DNA of 64,000 bases from Desulfuribacillus alkaliarsenatis (GTDB taxonomy: Bacteria; Bacillota; Bacilli; Desulfuribacillales; Desulfuribacillaceae): the NCBI RefSeq assembly GCF_001730225.1, contig NZ_MIJE01000001.1, positions 248,001 through 312,000 on the forward strand. The letters run 5' to 3'. Positions 36,940 through 45,168 of this stretch are shown here, one piece after another. Both the position numbers and the translations under genes were made by a program. The notes beneath the pieces are model-generated. The model did no database searches and was not told where the DNA came from. It saw only the letters and a list, made by a program, of their open reading frames with translations. Every line of letters begins with the position of its first letter. The stretch's first letter is position 1.

Positions 36940-37017
36940 GGGCCTATAGCTCAGTCCGGTCAGAGCAACCGGCTCATAACCGGTTGGTCCCAGGTTCGAA
37001 TCCTGGTGGGCCCACCA
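36940..37017 (+). tRNA. tRNA with CAT anticodon (Met or lysidine-modified Ile2)
   Basis: 78-base tRNA with acceptor GGGCCTA/TGGGCCC, anticodon stem ACCGG/CCGGT with loop CTCATAA, and encoded CCA. The anticodon CAT is shared by elongator Met, initiator Met and tRNA-Ile2. The loop GGCTCATAACC looks like B. subtilis tRNA-Ile2 rather than its elongator Met (GGTTCATACCC). It lacks the initiator GGG/CCC anticodon stem. Identity between Met and Ile2 is left open. Confidence 0.9.
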
Positions 37018-37074
37018 ACCAAATTAAATAGCAAGTCATTGCTAAAGAGCTTGGCATTTGCCAAGCTTCATTTA

Positions 37075-37163
37075 GCCGGGGTGGTGGAATTGGCAGACAC
37101 ACAGGACTTAAAATCCTGCGAGGCTCAAATCTCGTACCGGTTCAAGTCCGGTCCTCGGCACCA
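37075..37163 (+). tRNA. tRNA-Leu (TAA)
   Basis: 89-base class II tRNA: acceptor GCCGGGG/CCTCGGC, anticodon loop CTTAAAA (anticodon TAA), a long variable arm (GCGAGGCTCAAATCTCGT region) and encoded CCA. Confidence 0.97.
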
Positions 37164-37172
37164 ACTTAATAT

Positions 37173-37248
37173 GGGCGCATAGCTCAGCTGGGAGAGCACT
37201 ACCTCGACAAGGTAGGGGTCAGCGGTTCGAGCCCGTTTGCGCCCACCA
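37173..37248 (+). tRNA. tRNA-Val (GAC) with C at position 33
   Basis: 76-base tRNA: acceptor GGGCGCA/TGCGCCC, anticodon stem CTACC/GGTAG, T-loop TTCGAGC and encoded CCA. The seven-base loop reads TCGACAA, so the anticodon is GAC, but position 33, almost always U, is C. All stems pair normally, so it does not look like a decayed gene. Confidence 0.9.
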
Positions 37249-37258
37249 TACAACAGTC

Positions 37259-37289
37259 AAAACAACCCTTGATATTCAAGGGTTGTTTT
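37259..37289 (+). terminator. Rho-independent terminator of the tRNA cluster
   Basis: AAAACAACCCTTGA and TCAAGGGTTGTTTT pair over 14 bases around a TAT loop; the A and T arms make it potentially bidirectional. Confidence 0.95.
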
Positions 37290-37457
37290 GCTGTGAAAAT
37301 TTTTAAATACAGGGATTCGATTCGTTTGCAAACAAGATATTTATTAAAGGAGAATGAATTAAATGGCTCAATTTTTTATTAGCAAATACGTGGCTTTGTA
37401 CTAAATAAAATGATATGAAATATATTCTAACAAGCAAATAATTAATGGGGTGAGTAT

Positions 37458-38003
37458 GTGGGCTTATATAACTTTATTAGAAATAATATTGGGAAACCAA
37501 TTAACAATTCATTACAGAAAGGTGTAGAGAAAATTGCATATGGGATAAATGAAGATTTAGGTAAAGCGGTTGGAAATGTACACAAAATAAGTAACAAGGC
37601 AAGTGATGTAATAGATAACACTGTAGGCACAATAGGTAACTCTATAAAAAGTAACAATATTAATAAGTTTATAGATAGTAATTTTAATGAACCTGATACT
37701 TTCGTAGATGGGGATCATATATATGTTTATTTAAAATCTTTTGGTGTTGATTTTACTCATCATGGAATTTATGTAGGAAGCAATAATGTAATCCACTATT
37801 CGAAAAATAGAGTTGAATTGGTATCTGTTTCAGAGTTTTCAGAAGGAAATAAGATACATAGATTAAGTAAATATAGTAGCCCTATCTCTTATTCTGAAGC
37901 AGAAATTGTGAGGCGCGCCTATAAGAGATTGGGAGAGGTTAGCTATAATATTATCTTTAATAATTGTGAGAACTTTGCTAGATGGTGTAGATCTGGAGAT
38001 TAG
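37458..38003 (+). CDS. LRAT/NC-domain (NlpC/P60-fold) protein
   Basis: Protein of 181 residues. Residues 1-75 are polar and helical (an amphipathic GNVHKISNKASDVIDNTVG region). The C-terminal domain has the lecithin retinol acyltransferase-like triad: H102 in FTHHGIYVGSNNVIHY, a further His in that strand, and C170 in FNNCENFARWC. Such domains act as acyltransferases or thiol hydrolases on lipids; the bacterial substrate is unknown. The start is GTG with GGGGTGAG before it. It sits alone after the tRNA terminator, and its composition is AT-richer than obg, fitting an accessory gene. Confidence 0.75.
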   Translation: MGLYNFIRNNIGKPINNSLQKGVEKIAYGINEDLGKAVGNVHKISNKASDVIDNTVGTIGNSIKSNNINKFIDSNFNEPDTFVDGDHIYVYLKSFGVDFTHHGIYVGSNNVIHYSKNRVELVSVSEFSEGNKIHRLSKYSSPISYSEAEIVRRAYKRLGEVSYNIIFNNCENFARWCRSGD

Positions 38004-38202
38004 ACTCCATATAAAGCTACAGGAAACGAGACAAGTATAATTGTATATTCCGTTCGTAAGTTGTAAGTGCGTTAATTTGTAAGGAGTTAATCGTGATCCG
38101 TTTGGCTAAGTTATCCAAATGATCAAATGTAATAGTATGCATTTGATACGCTCAAATGACTACTAAAAGCGGTGTCTACAATTTCCTGTGGCTTTAGATA
38201 GA

Positions 38203-38235
38203 GCCGATACATAGGTTTTAGTAACCCATGTATCG
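38203..38235 (-). terminator. Hairpin covering the stop codon of the DIP1984-like gene
   Basis: CCGATACAT...ATGTATCGG form a nine-base perfect stem, extended by GGTT/AACC, that includes the last codons of the minus-strand gene. No clear T-run follows on the minus strand, so termination is uncertain. Confidence 0.5.
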
Positions 38236-38754
38236 GTCTGCATCAAAGTTAATCGTGATTGAGTGGTTAGCAGCATCAATCATAGAAGACAGCTTATTTG
38301 CTTTTCTTGTCAGTTTGACGGATTCGTTGCGAACAGTGTCAGGGTCATAAAGAGTTTTCTCTTGAATAGAAGATTTGGACAGGTTAATTCCGTAGCTATC
38401 TCTATGAACGGACACCTTTTTCTTCTTACTATACATTAATAACTCATTAGCTTCTTGGCGTAGATATTGAGCTAGCATAATCGCTTCGTGGATAGAGAGT
38501 TTTTCATCGCTCCAATCGACAGTGTTTTGTAAATTTGCTAGGGCAATCTTGTTTTCTAGCATTCTCAAATCTTGAGCTACTTGTTCTATTTCCTCAGTTA
38601 CCTGTTCAAAGTTACGTGATGGTAGTTCGTAGTCATCCCCTTTTTCATAGATAACAGTCGCCACTTGATTTCGTTCAGACTGCAAATCTGCAATTGTATT
38701 TTTAATACTTGCTCGTAATGGCAATGCCTCTGCTAACGTGATTGCATCTTCCAT
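38218..38754 (-). CDS. DIP1984-like (DUF6847) coiled-coil protein
   Basis: Protein of 178 residues, mostly helical. The N-terminal ITLAEALPLRASIKNTIADL and the later TVDWSDEKLSIHEAIMLAQYL follow the pattern of DIP1984/septicolysin-named proteins (LAEAL..R..L...I..L, then an L..A...R..L helix). Those have no proven function despite the toxin-like name. A GGGGG ribosome binding site precedes the start on the minus strand. It is divergent from the sigma-factor gene, sharing a 218-bp intergenic region. Confidence 0.6.
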   Translation of the reverse strand: MEDAITLAEALPLRASIKNTIADLQSERNQVATVIYEKGDDYELPSRNFEQVTEEIEQVAQDLRMLENKIALANLQNTVDWSDEKLSIHEAIMLAQYLRQEANELLMYSKKKKVSVHRDSYGINLSKSSIQEKTLYDPDTVRNESVKLTRKANKLSSMIDAANHSITINFDADRYMGY

Positions 38755-38874
38755 GTTTATGCCCCCTATATCAATCCATTGTTGTATTTGCTGTTCTCGT
38801 TGTTATACGTAGAAGGGAAAAATTAGTTAACCATCAAATCAATTAAAATTGGAATTTTTTTTGCAGAAAAAGTA

Positions 38875-38903
38875 TTGATTCTTGATAATAATTATGATAA
38901 TTT
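38875..38903 (+). promoter_or_regulatory. Candidate promoter with Fur-family-like operator before the sigma gene
   Basis: TTGATT (38875-38880) and TAATTT (38898-38903) have a 17-base spacer. The spacer contains TGATAATAATTATGA (38883-38897), which matches the 7-1-7 Fur/PerR-type box TGATAATnATTATCA at all but one position. An overlapping third GATAAT follows. A repressor here would block the promoter. In very AT-rich DNA a chance match remains possible. Confidence 0.45.
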
Positions 38904-38972
38904 AGTTAAACGATTTGTTTCAAGTATATTCCATATGATTTTTTCAAAATCCATTTAGGAGGTTGATATCAT

Positions 38973-39608
38973 ATGAAAAATTTGATTAAGCAATACAACC
39001 AAACTACCAACCGAGAAATTAAGAACAGCTTATTCCAGTTGATTTTCACAAATGTCGAAAAAATATTCATTAGCCTGTGTATGAAGAGTAACGTTGCATC
39101 CCATAGCTTTGATGATGTTCGTCAGGAGGTTATGGAGAAGCTATGGCGCGTATTACCTTCCTATGATGCAGACAGAGCAAATTTCACCACGTTCTTCTAC
39201 CGTGTTGCAGATAATGTAATCAAGGACTACCAGCGCCTGCAAAATAGACGAAACATGTTTATAACACACATAGAGCAGTTTGAGCAAGGTGAATTAGCCG
39301 TAGGCGCGGTGTGTGAAGAGTACAATGAGTTTGAATTTGCCAAATCCTTCGGAGCAATCCGAACAATTACACCAAGCGAGAAAGAGATAGCCATTCTGCT
39401 GATGCAGGGCTACAGTAAGTCAGACATCGCTGAGATGCGTGGGACCTCAAAGGCAGCAGTCACCAAGGCATGCCAAAAAATTAGAATAAAATATATGCAA
39501 GACCAAGAGTTGGCCCAGGCCGACTCTTCTTTTTTGTTTTTGGTTTTTTTTCGAATGCAGCTTAACAATTATTTCGAGCTATCTATTTTAGGGGAAAAAC
39601 AGTTATAA
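38973..39608 (+). CDS. Sigma-70 family RNA polymerase sigma factor (short, ECF-like)
   Basis: Protein of 211 residues with region 2 (FDDVRQEVMEKLWRVLPSYD, then FTTFFYRVADNVIKDYQR) and region 4 (TPSEKEIAILLMQGYSKSDIAEM, then helix-turn-helix TSKAAVTKACQKIRIKYM). Regions 1 and 3 are lacking, so it is ECF-sized. No anti-sigma gene is adjacent. The coding sequence continues about 40 codons after region 4 and runs through a strong terminator-like hairpin at 39507-39548. AGGAGG stands before ATG. It could direct the cluster that follows, but that is inference. Confidence 0.85.
   Translation: MKNLIKQYNQTTNREIKNSLFQLIFTNVEKIFISLCMKSNVASHSFDDVRQEVMEKLWRVLPSYDADRANFTTFFYRVADNVIKDYQRLQNRRNMFITHIEQFEQGELAVGAVCEEYNEFEFAKSFGAIRTITPSEKEIAILLMQGYSKSDIAEMRGTSKAAVTKACQKIRIKYMQDQELAQADSSFLFLVFFRMQLNNYFELSILGEKQL
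39507..39548 (+). terminator. Terminator-like hairpin inside the sigma-factor coding sequence
   Basis: GAGTTGGC, CCAG loop, GCCGACTC, then TTCTTTTTTGTTTTTGG. By shape it is a rho-independent terminator, yet the reading frame continues for another 60-100 bases. Confidence 0.65.
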
Positions 39609-39648
39609 TAGTATGATACACAAGCCAGTTTTCTTATGAGGTGTAGCA

Positions 39649-40725
39649 ATGGAGATAAAAGTTGTTGACAAAAAAATGATCGGCCAATATTTGAATTTAT
39701 ATAAGGAAGTATATAAAGACAATAGTTATTATAGAGATAATACGAGCTCAGTTCTAAAGGGGATTCTTTCTGGAGCTGCGACTATTTGCAAAAGCAGTAG
39801 GATTACACCTATAGTCATTGTTGATTCTGGAAAAGTAGTAGCGGCCTGTACTTTTGCAGTAGTAGATAGAATGGCTGATACATTACAATTAACATTTTTC
39901 GAGGCTTTACCTAATCACCAAGTAGCTATCGACAAAATGATAGACTACGGCAGGAAACTAGCACAAGAATACGGCATCAGTAAAATATTAGTCGGTCTTG
40001 ATTTTCATGTGAATTATGGTTTAGGATTGTTGGCAAACTGCTACGACAAGTTACAAAGCTTCGGAAGTTCCTATAACCCACCCTACTATATAGAGTATTT
40101 TCAAAAGCACGCAAATGAAGAAACAAGACTTGTAAATTATATAGGGAAAATGGATGTGTTTGACTCTGATAAGAACGTTAAACTCCGTGAACGCATTCAC
40201 AATTTATACAAGGTTAGGAAGGCAGACTTCAAAAACTTAAAAAAAGATGTAGCGATTTATACATCTTTAAATAATCAAGCATTTCGCAATCATAAATTTT
40301 ACTATGAAAGGCGTTTGGAAGAAGACTTAGAACTCTTTAAAGATTTCAAATGGCTATTAAAAGAAGAAAATCTGCTAATATTAGAACATCAAGGCATTCC
40401 GATTGGATTTATGCTCTGGTATCCCGATTTTAACGAACTTATTAATCCTGGTGAATCTGTAGGAGTCAAGACAGTTCTTAAGAATATATTATTTTCAGAA
40501 ACAATACAGAAGTTCAAGTTAGTAGAGATTGGCGTATTGCCAGCTTATCAGAAAAAAGGCGCCGTCCTGGCATTGTTTGATGAATGCCGTAAACTTGTCG
40601 GAAACCGCTTCCGGTTATGTGAATCAGGATGGGTATTAGAAGAAAACATAGACTCCCGGGGATTCGGATTCCGTTGGGGTGATCAGGAGTACAAGCAGTT
40701 CAAAGTATTTACAATTAATGTATAG
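39649..40725 (+). CDS. GNAT superfamily acyltransferase-like protein
   Basis: Protein of 358 residues, about twice a single GNAT domain. The C-terminal half has a recognisable GNAT core: LLILEHQGIPIGFMLWYPD (beta strands), then VEIGVLPAYQKKGAVLALFDECRKL, a V.P.YQ.KG..-type acetyl-CoA loop. The N-terminal half shows a weaker similar pattern (PIVIVDSGKVVAACTFAVVD). It probably transfers an acyl group from CoA; the acceptor is unknown. It begins the tightly spaced cluster running to 48489, with 12 bp to the next gene. Confidence 0.65.
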   Translation: MEIKVVDKKMIGQYLNLYKEVYKDNSYYRDNTSSVLKGILSGAATICKSSRITPIVIVDSGKVVAACTFAVVDRMADTLQLTFFEALPNHQVAIDKMIDYGRKLAQEYGISKILVGLDFHVNYGLGLLANCYDKLQSFGSSYNPPYYIEYFQKHANEETRLVNYIGKMDVFDSDKNVKLRERIHNLYKVRKADFKNLKKDVAIYTSLNNQAFRNHKFYYERRLEEDLELFKDFKWLLKEENLLILEHQGIPIGFMLWYPDFNELINPGESVGVKTVLKNILFSETIQKFKLVEIGVLPAYQKKGAVLALFDECRKLVGNRFRLCESGWVLEENIDSRGFGFRWGDQEYKQFKVFTINV

Positions 40726-40737
40726 GAAGGCATTGCT

Positions 40738-41754
40738 ATGTTTAAAGTATACCAAAACGCCAACCAACTACCTGAAGCATGGGATGAAATTGTCGCTGGG
40801 AGTGTCCAGATCGATAAATATTTTCTAAAAAGACAAACCCTGGTATCCCTAGAACAGCTTAACCCATGTGGACAGAAATACCACATTGATTTGGAGCGTA
40901 AAGCTGTGTTTGTGACTTACCAGCACAAGCTAGACCTGTTTACATTTACACCACACCTTTCTTTAAAGGTTCCTGTGACAATTGTCGGATTGCCACTTTC
41001 TGTAGCAAAACCTGGGTATGCTTATAAAGAGCTACAGACAGCAGAAATGAAAACTATGGGCATGCAAGCAATTGTGGAAGCTGCAAAGAAGGTTAAAGGT
41101 TTTACAATTATCTTAAATGCCGACAGACTCAATACATCTATGGCACAAGGGCGTACCTTAGCATCTTGCATACTAGAAAATCGCTGGCAATCCTTTAATC
41201 ACTACTTATCAGACATGAGAAGCCATTATCGATATAGAGTCAAAAAAGCATTAGAAAAAGGATCAGCCATTGATATTCGAGAGCTAACGGATAATAGGGA
41301 ATTTACAATAGATATGTATCGATTGTATGAGGATGTTTACCAGCGTTCCGATAACAAGCTGGAGAAGCAATCTATTGAGTTTTTTCAGCAATTTCCAGCG
41401 AAAATTATTACGTTTTCTGTAACAAATAAAGTTGTAGCATTTGTCCAAGTAGTTAAGGCTGATCAAGAGTTAACTTTTATATTTGGGGGAATTAACTACA
41501 GCTTGATTGAAACCTACGACCTTTATCTCAATATGATATTACAGATTGTCCGAATCGGCATCGAACTAGGAGTAAAGCGCTTAGATTTCGGGCAAACGAC
41601 AGAGGAAACGAAACTAAAAATTGGGGCAAAGCTACAACCAAAGCTAATATATGCGCATCATAGCAATCCGATAATGAACTTCCTTATTAGCAAAGGAATC
41701 GGCGCACTTTCTTACAAAGATTACGCAATTAAACATAACGTATTCAAGACATAA
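40738..41754 (+). CDS. GNAT/FemAB-like acyltransferase
   Basis: Protein of 338 residues of the BioF2/CelD-type acetyltransferase group related to FemAB. DMRSHYRYRVKKALEKGSAIDIREL is the typical helix and strand before the catalytic GNAT fold, and GVKRLDFGQTTEETKLKIGAKLQPKLIY is the typical C-terminal signature (segments shown are parts of these). Relatives act in exopolysaccharide, lipid or peptide-bridge synthesis. It follows the other GNAT gene by 12 bp and precedes the radical SAM genes by 37 bp. Confidence 0.7.
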   Translation: MFKVYQNANQLPEAWDEIVAGSVQIDKYFLKRQTLVSLEQLNPCGQKYHIDLERKAVFVTYQHKLDLFTFTPHLSLKVPVTIVGLPLSVAKPGYAYKELQTAEMKTMGMQAIVEAAKKVKGFTIILNADRLNTSMAQGRTLASCILENRWQSFNHYLSDMRSHYRYRVKKALEKGSAIDIRELTDNREFTIDMYRLYEDVYQRSDNKLEKQSIEFFQQFPAKIITFSVTNKVVAFVQVVKADQELTFIFGGINYSLIETYDLYLNMILQIVRIGIELGVKRLDFGQTTEETKLKIGAKLQPKLIYAHHSNPIMNFLISKGIGALSYKDYAIKHNVFKT

Positions 41755-41791
41755 TCATGGAAAACTCAAGAAAACTGGAGGGGGTTTGAAA

Positions 41792-43096
41792 ATGAGAGTA
41801 TTATTAGTCAAATGTCATAGGAAGACGTTGTTCTCTCATTTTGAACCGATTGTAACAGAGCCCCTTGAATTGGAGTATTTGTCCAGTCTGTTAACAGAGT
41901 TAGATATAGAGCACAGGATTTATGATGCTTTACTAGAGGGCGGGACATTCCAAAGCATAGTACACCAGTACAATCCTGACGTCGTTGCCTTATCGGGGTA
42001 TGTAACAGCCGTTGGGACTATATTAGATAATGCACGATTTATTAAAGCATTGAACCGTGATATAAAAGTGATTGTTGGCGGCGTACATGCAGAAATTAAC
42101 TACCAAGATTTTTTTATAGATAGTATTGATTATATTGTACATTCCAATCAGATTAATGCGTTTGCAGAACTTATCAAGACTGCTTTTAGCAAGGACACAG
42201 CACATCAGATTGGGGGAATAGCTTTTCATAATGGTCAGCAATGGCAAGTAAATGAAAAGAAGCAAACTGATTTAAGCTGTCTAGCCCTACCAAATAGAGC
42301 ATACTTAGAAACCTATAAGCAAAAAACAAAATATATGCAATATAGTCCCGTAGCCTTAGTACAAACTGCTATGTCCTGTCCCTTTAAGTGCAAGTTCTGT
42401 TATTGCAGACTATTAAATATGGGTGAATATACTACTCGTAATATGCAATCTGTAATTGAAGAAATTAAAGAGATTAATACAGACTATATCTGGATTGTTG
42501 ACGATAGTTTTCTACTTGAGCGCCAAAGAATCTTGGAGTTTATAGCAGAGGTTAAAGCGCAAAACACTAATAAGAAATTTATTGCCTACACAAGGGTTGA
42601 TTTTATTGCGAATAACGAGGACATAATTGCGAAACTAGCAGAGATAGGATTTATAGAACTAATTGTAGGTATTGAAGCGGTAGATGATCAGAGCTTGCAG
42701 ACGATGAATAAACAATGTTCAGCCAACCAAAACATGCAGGCAACTAAGATAGCTAGCAAGTACAATATACGGATTACTGCATTATTTATAGTTGGCATAG
42801 ATTTTACTTTTAAAGATTTTCGCAGGCTCAGATGCTGGATTAGAGCAAGTAATTTAGACTCCTACGCACTATCTATCTTTACACCCTTAAAGGGTACAGC
42901 CCTATATCAAGAATATAAAGAGCAGATTATAGATCATAAACATGAGAGTAATGATTTTTTGCATGCGATAATAAAGCCAACTAACATGCCAACAATATTG
43001 TTTTATATTAACTTTTATATGCTATATGTAGAACAATTTTTCCGAAGTCGGCACATCCGTGGACTATTATGGTCATCATTTAATCCCTGGAGGTAA
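41792..43096 (+). CDS. B12-binding-domain radical SAM protein (cluster copy 1)
   Basis: Protein of 434 residues. N-terminal Rossmann-like putative cobalamin domain (residues 1-130: MRVLLVKCHRK, DVVALSGYVTAVGTIL, VIVGGVHAEI), then the cluster motif C196-x3-C200-x2-C203 in SCPFKCKFCYC, and the TIM-barrel partial repeats (YIWIVDDSFLLERQRILEF). This layout is that of class B methylases and of lipid- or antibiotic-modifying enzymes. ATG 41792 is chosen, with CTGGAGGGGG upstream; a TTG at 41786 is less likely. Substrate unknown. Confidence 0.85.
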   Translation: MRVLLVKCHRKTLFSHFEPIVTEPLELEYLSSLLTELDIEHRIYDALLEGGTFQSIVHQYNPDVVALSGYVTAVGTILDNARFIKALNRDIKVIVGGVHAEINYQDFFIDSIDYIVHSNQINAFAELIKTAFSKDTAHQIGGIAFHNGQQWQVNEKKQTDLSCLALPNRAYLETYKQKTKYMQYSPVALVQTAMSCPFKCKFCYCRLLNMGEYTTRNMQSVIEEIKEINTDYIWIVDDSFLLERQRILEFIAEVKAQNTNKKFIAYTRVDFIANNEDIIAKLAEIGFIELIVGIEAVDDQSLQTMNKQCSANQNMQATKIASKYNIRITALFIVGIDFTFKDFRRLRCWIRASNLDSYALSIFTPLKGTALYQEYKEQIIDHKHESNDFLHAIIKPTNMPTILFYINFYMLYVEQFFRSRHIRGLLWSSFNPWR

Positions 43097-43099
43097 ATC

Positions 43100-43762
43100 A
43101 TGTCAAATCGAAAGATATGGGATCAGTGGGCTAAACGATATGAACGATTGTGGGTGCAGAAGTTCTCACTACAGCCAACACGCCAACAAATACTACGGCA
43201 ATTAAGGGAGTATTTACAACCAGATATAGACTACAAAATTCTCGATGTGGGGTGCGGAATCGGGCAGCTATTAAGGGAGATAAGACAAGAGTTTCCCGAT
43301 TACAATTTACATTTAACAGGTATAGATTATTCACAGCAAATGATTGAAGTAGCGAAGCAACATAATAACACTCACAATGGTGATTTGTATAAAGATATAG
43401 ATCTCTATCTATTAGATGTCGAACAGCTTGGGCAGCTTGCAGGAACCTATGACGTTATTGTTTGTACCCATTCGTTCCCTTATTATAGTAAACAGCTCCA
43501 AGTGTTACAGCAATTTCATAACAAGCTTAATAACCAAGGCTATCTATTTTTAGCACAAGCTTCAGAAAACACGCTTTACGACAGGTTTGTTATGAGTTTT
43601 GTCAAGTTAACAACAGGCAAGGCAAATTACCTAAGTATCGAAGAAATTAAGTCGATGTCAGAATCACTTTTTAAATGTGAGAAAATTGTAAGAATAAGCG
43701 ACAAAAAGTATATGCCATCACTTATTTTGTTCGCTTTCAAAAAAACACTATTAGATATATGA
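43100..43762 (+). CDS. Class I SAM-dependent methyltransferase
   Basis: Protein of 220 residues with motif I ILDVGCGIGQLLREI, motif II-like LTGIDYSQQMIEVAK, and the DVIVCTHSFPYY post-II region. It is of the Methyltransf_11/25 type acting on small molecules. The start lies 3 bases after the stop of the radical SAM gene, with GGAGG inside the previous gene, so the two are translationally coupled and should act in one pathway. Confidence 0.9.
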   Translation: MSNRKIWDQWAKRYERLWVQKFSLQPTRQQILRQLREYLQPDIDYKILDVGCGIGQLLREIRQEFPDYNLHLTGIDYSQQMIEVAKQHNNTHNGDLYKDIDLYLLDVEQLGQLAGTYDVIVCTHSFPYYSKQLQVLQQFHNKLNNQGYLFLAQASENTLYDRFVMSFVKLTTGKANYLSIEEIKSMSESLFKCEKIVRISDKKYMPSLILFAFKKTLLDI

Positions 43763-43775
43763 GAGGCAACAACGG

Positions 43776-45140
43776 ATGAATATTTTACTGATTCGCCCAA
43801 AACCAGATAAAGAAACGATTGGTTTACAGCACGTTATGGTCTGTGAGCCCCTTGAGCTGGAGTATCTAGCGGCTAATATTGATCTCGCTGATGTAAAAGT
43901 AGAAATCCTCGATATGATTTTAGAGAAGGAGCCGTTAGAAACTTTCATCAAGCAGTTTGATCCTGATGTAGTTGGAATGACGGGCTACGTAACACACGTA
44001 AATGTGATTAAGAATTATGCCCATAGAATAAAAAAGCTAAAGCCAGATTGTATTGTGGTCGCAGGTGGGGTCTATGCAGAAGTTGTGCCAGCGGATTTTG
44101 TTAGTCCTGATATAGACTATATTGTAGAGGCCAATGGCCCAGCAACTTTTAATACTATTATTAATTACCTAATGCAGCGTAAAGAAAAAATGTCATATAT
44201 TGATGGAACATATAGACCTAGATTGACAAGTCGTAAAGACACTTCATTTCCCTATGAAAATCCTGACCGTGACAAGGTAAACCGCTATCGAGACAAATAT
44301 TATTATATGTTCCACAATCCTTGTGCACTGATTAAAACATCATATGGTTGCCCATATAGTTGTAGTTTTTGCTTCTGTAAGGAAGTCACTGACGGGAAAT
44401 ATTTTACTAGAAGTATCGAGTCTGTAATTGAAGAGTTATTAACAATCCCTGAGCCTGAGATTTACATTGTAGACGATGATTTTTTATTTTCTCGTGAACG
44501 CATATTGGAATTCTGTAGCCAACTAGCAAAATATAATATAACGAAGAAATTTCTCGTATACGGACGAGCTGACTTCGTTAGTAGTAATGCAGATGTAATA
44601 GAAATATTCCGTGACCATGGATTGAGGGCTGTGATTATGGGGCTAGAGTCATTCAAAAATGACGACTTGCAGAAATACAATAAAAGGACAAGTATTATCG
44701 AAAACGAAAAGGCGATAAATGTATTGAAAAAATATGACATTGAGATTTACGGGACGATAATTCTAGGGATGGACTTTTCCAAAGCGGATTTTCAAAGCTT
44801 ATACCAATGGCTAGTGAAGATGGACATTACATTCGTTAATTTACAGCCCCTAACGCCCTTGTATGGTACAGAAATTTATCAGCAATACGAAAAAGATTTA
44901 ATAATAGATAGAGAAGAATATGAGAAATGGGATCTGGCCCATCTTGTGTTAAAGCCAGAGAAGATGAGTGTCCGTAGCTATTACATGGAAATAGTAAAGC
45001 TTTATTATAAGATTACAATGCGACCGAAAAACGTACTGAGATTAATTCGCAAATATGGTCTGTCAGAAGTGTTGAAATTATCTGTAGGTAGCAGTGCTGT
45101 TACTATGCAATACCTTAAAAAAATCATAGTGGCGAAGTAA
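43776..45140 (+). CDS. B12-binding-domain radical SAM protein (cluster copy 2)
   Basis: Protein of 454 residues, clearly a paralogue of copies 1 and 4: CEPLELEYLAANI, DVVGMTGYVTHVNVIKNY and IVVAGGVYAEVVP in the N-terminal domain, then C192-x3-C196-x2-C199 in GCPYSCSFCFC. The C-terminal tail (KPEKMSVRSYYMEIVKLYY, LRLIRKYGLSEVLKL) is shared with copy 4. 14 bp after the methyltransferase. It probably modifies the same substrate class as copies 1 and 4. Confidence 0.87.
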   Translation: MNILLIRPKPDKETIGLQHVMVCEPLELEYLAANIDLADVKVEILDMILEKEPLETFIKQFDPDVVGMTGYVTHVNVIKNYAHRIKKLKPDCIVVAGGVYAEVVPADFVSPDIDYIVEANGPATFNTIINYLMQRKEKMSYIDGTYRPRLTSRKDTSFPYENPDRDKVNRYRDKYYYMFHNPCALIKTSYGCPYSCSFCFCKEVTDGKYFTRSIESVIEELLTIPEPEIYIVDDDFLFSRERILEFCSQLAKYNITKKFLVYGRADFVSSNADVIEIFRDHGLRAVIMGLESFKNDDLQKYNKRTSIIENEKAINVLKKYDIEIYGTIILGMDFSKADFQSLYQWLVKMDITFVNLQPLTPLYGTEIYQQYEKDLIIDREEYEKWDLAHLVLKPEKMSVRSYYMEIVKLYYKITMRPKNVLRLIRKYGLSEVLKLSVGSSAVTMQYLKKIIVAK

Positions 45141-45168
45141 ATGTAATAAGTGAGGAAGTATGTAATCT

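Noticed and set aside
36880-37182. A 100-codon open frame over the tRNA cluster
   Set aside because: It is made entirely of tRNA-Asp, tRNA-CAT and tRNA-Leu sequence; the repeated tRNA motifs give it a protein-like look.
36932-37460. Integration site of a genomic island at the tRNA genes
   Set aside because: No integrase gene and no second copy of a tRNA 3' end were seen downstream; accessory content alone does not prove an island.
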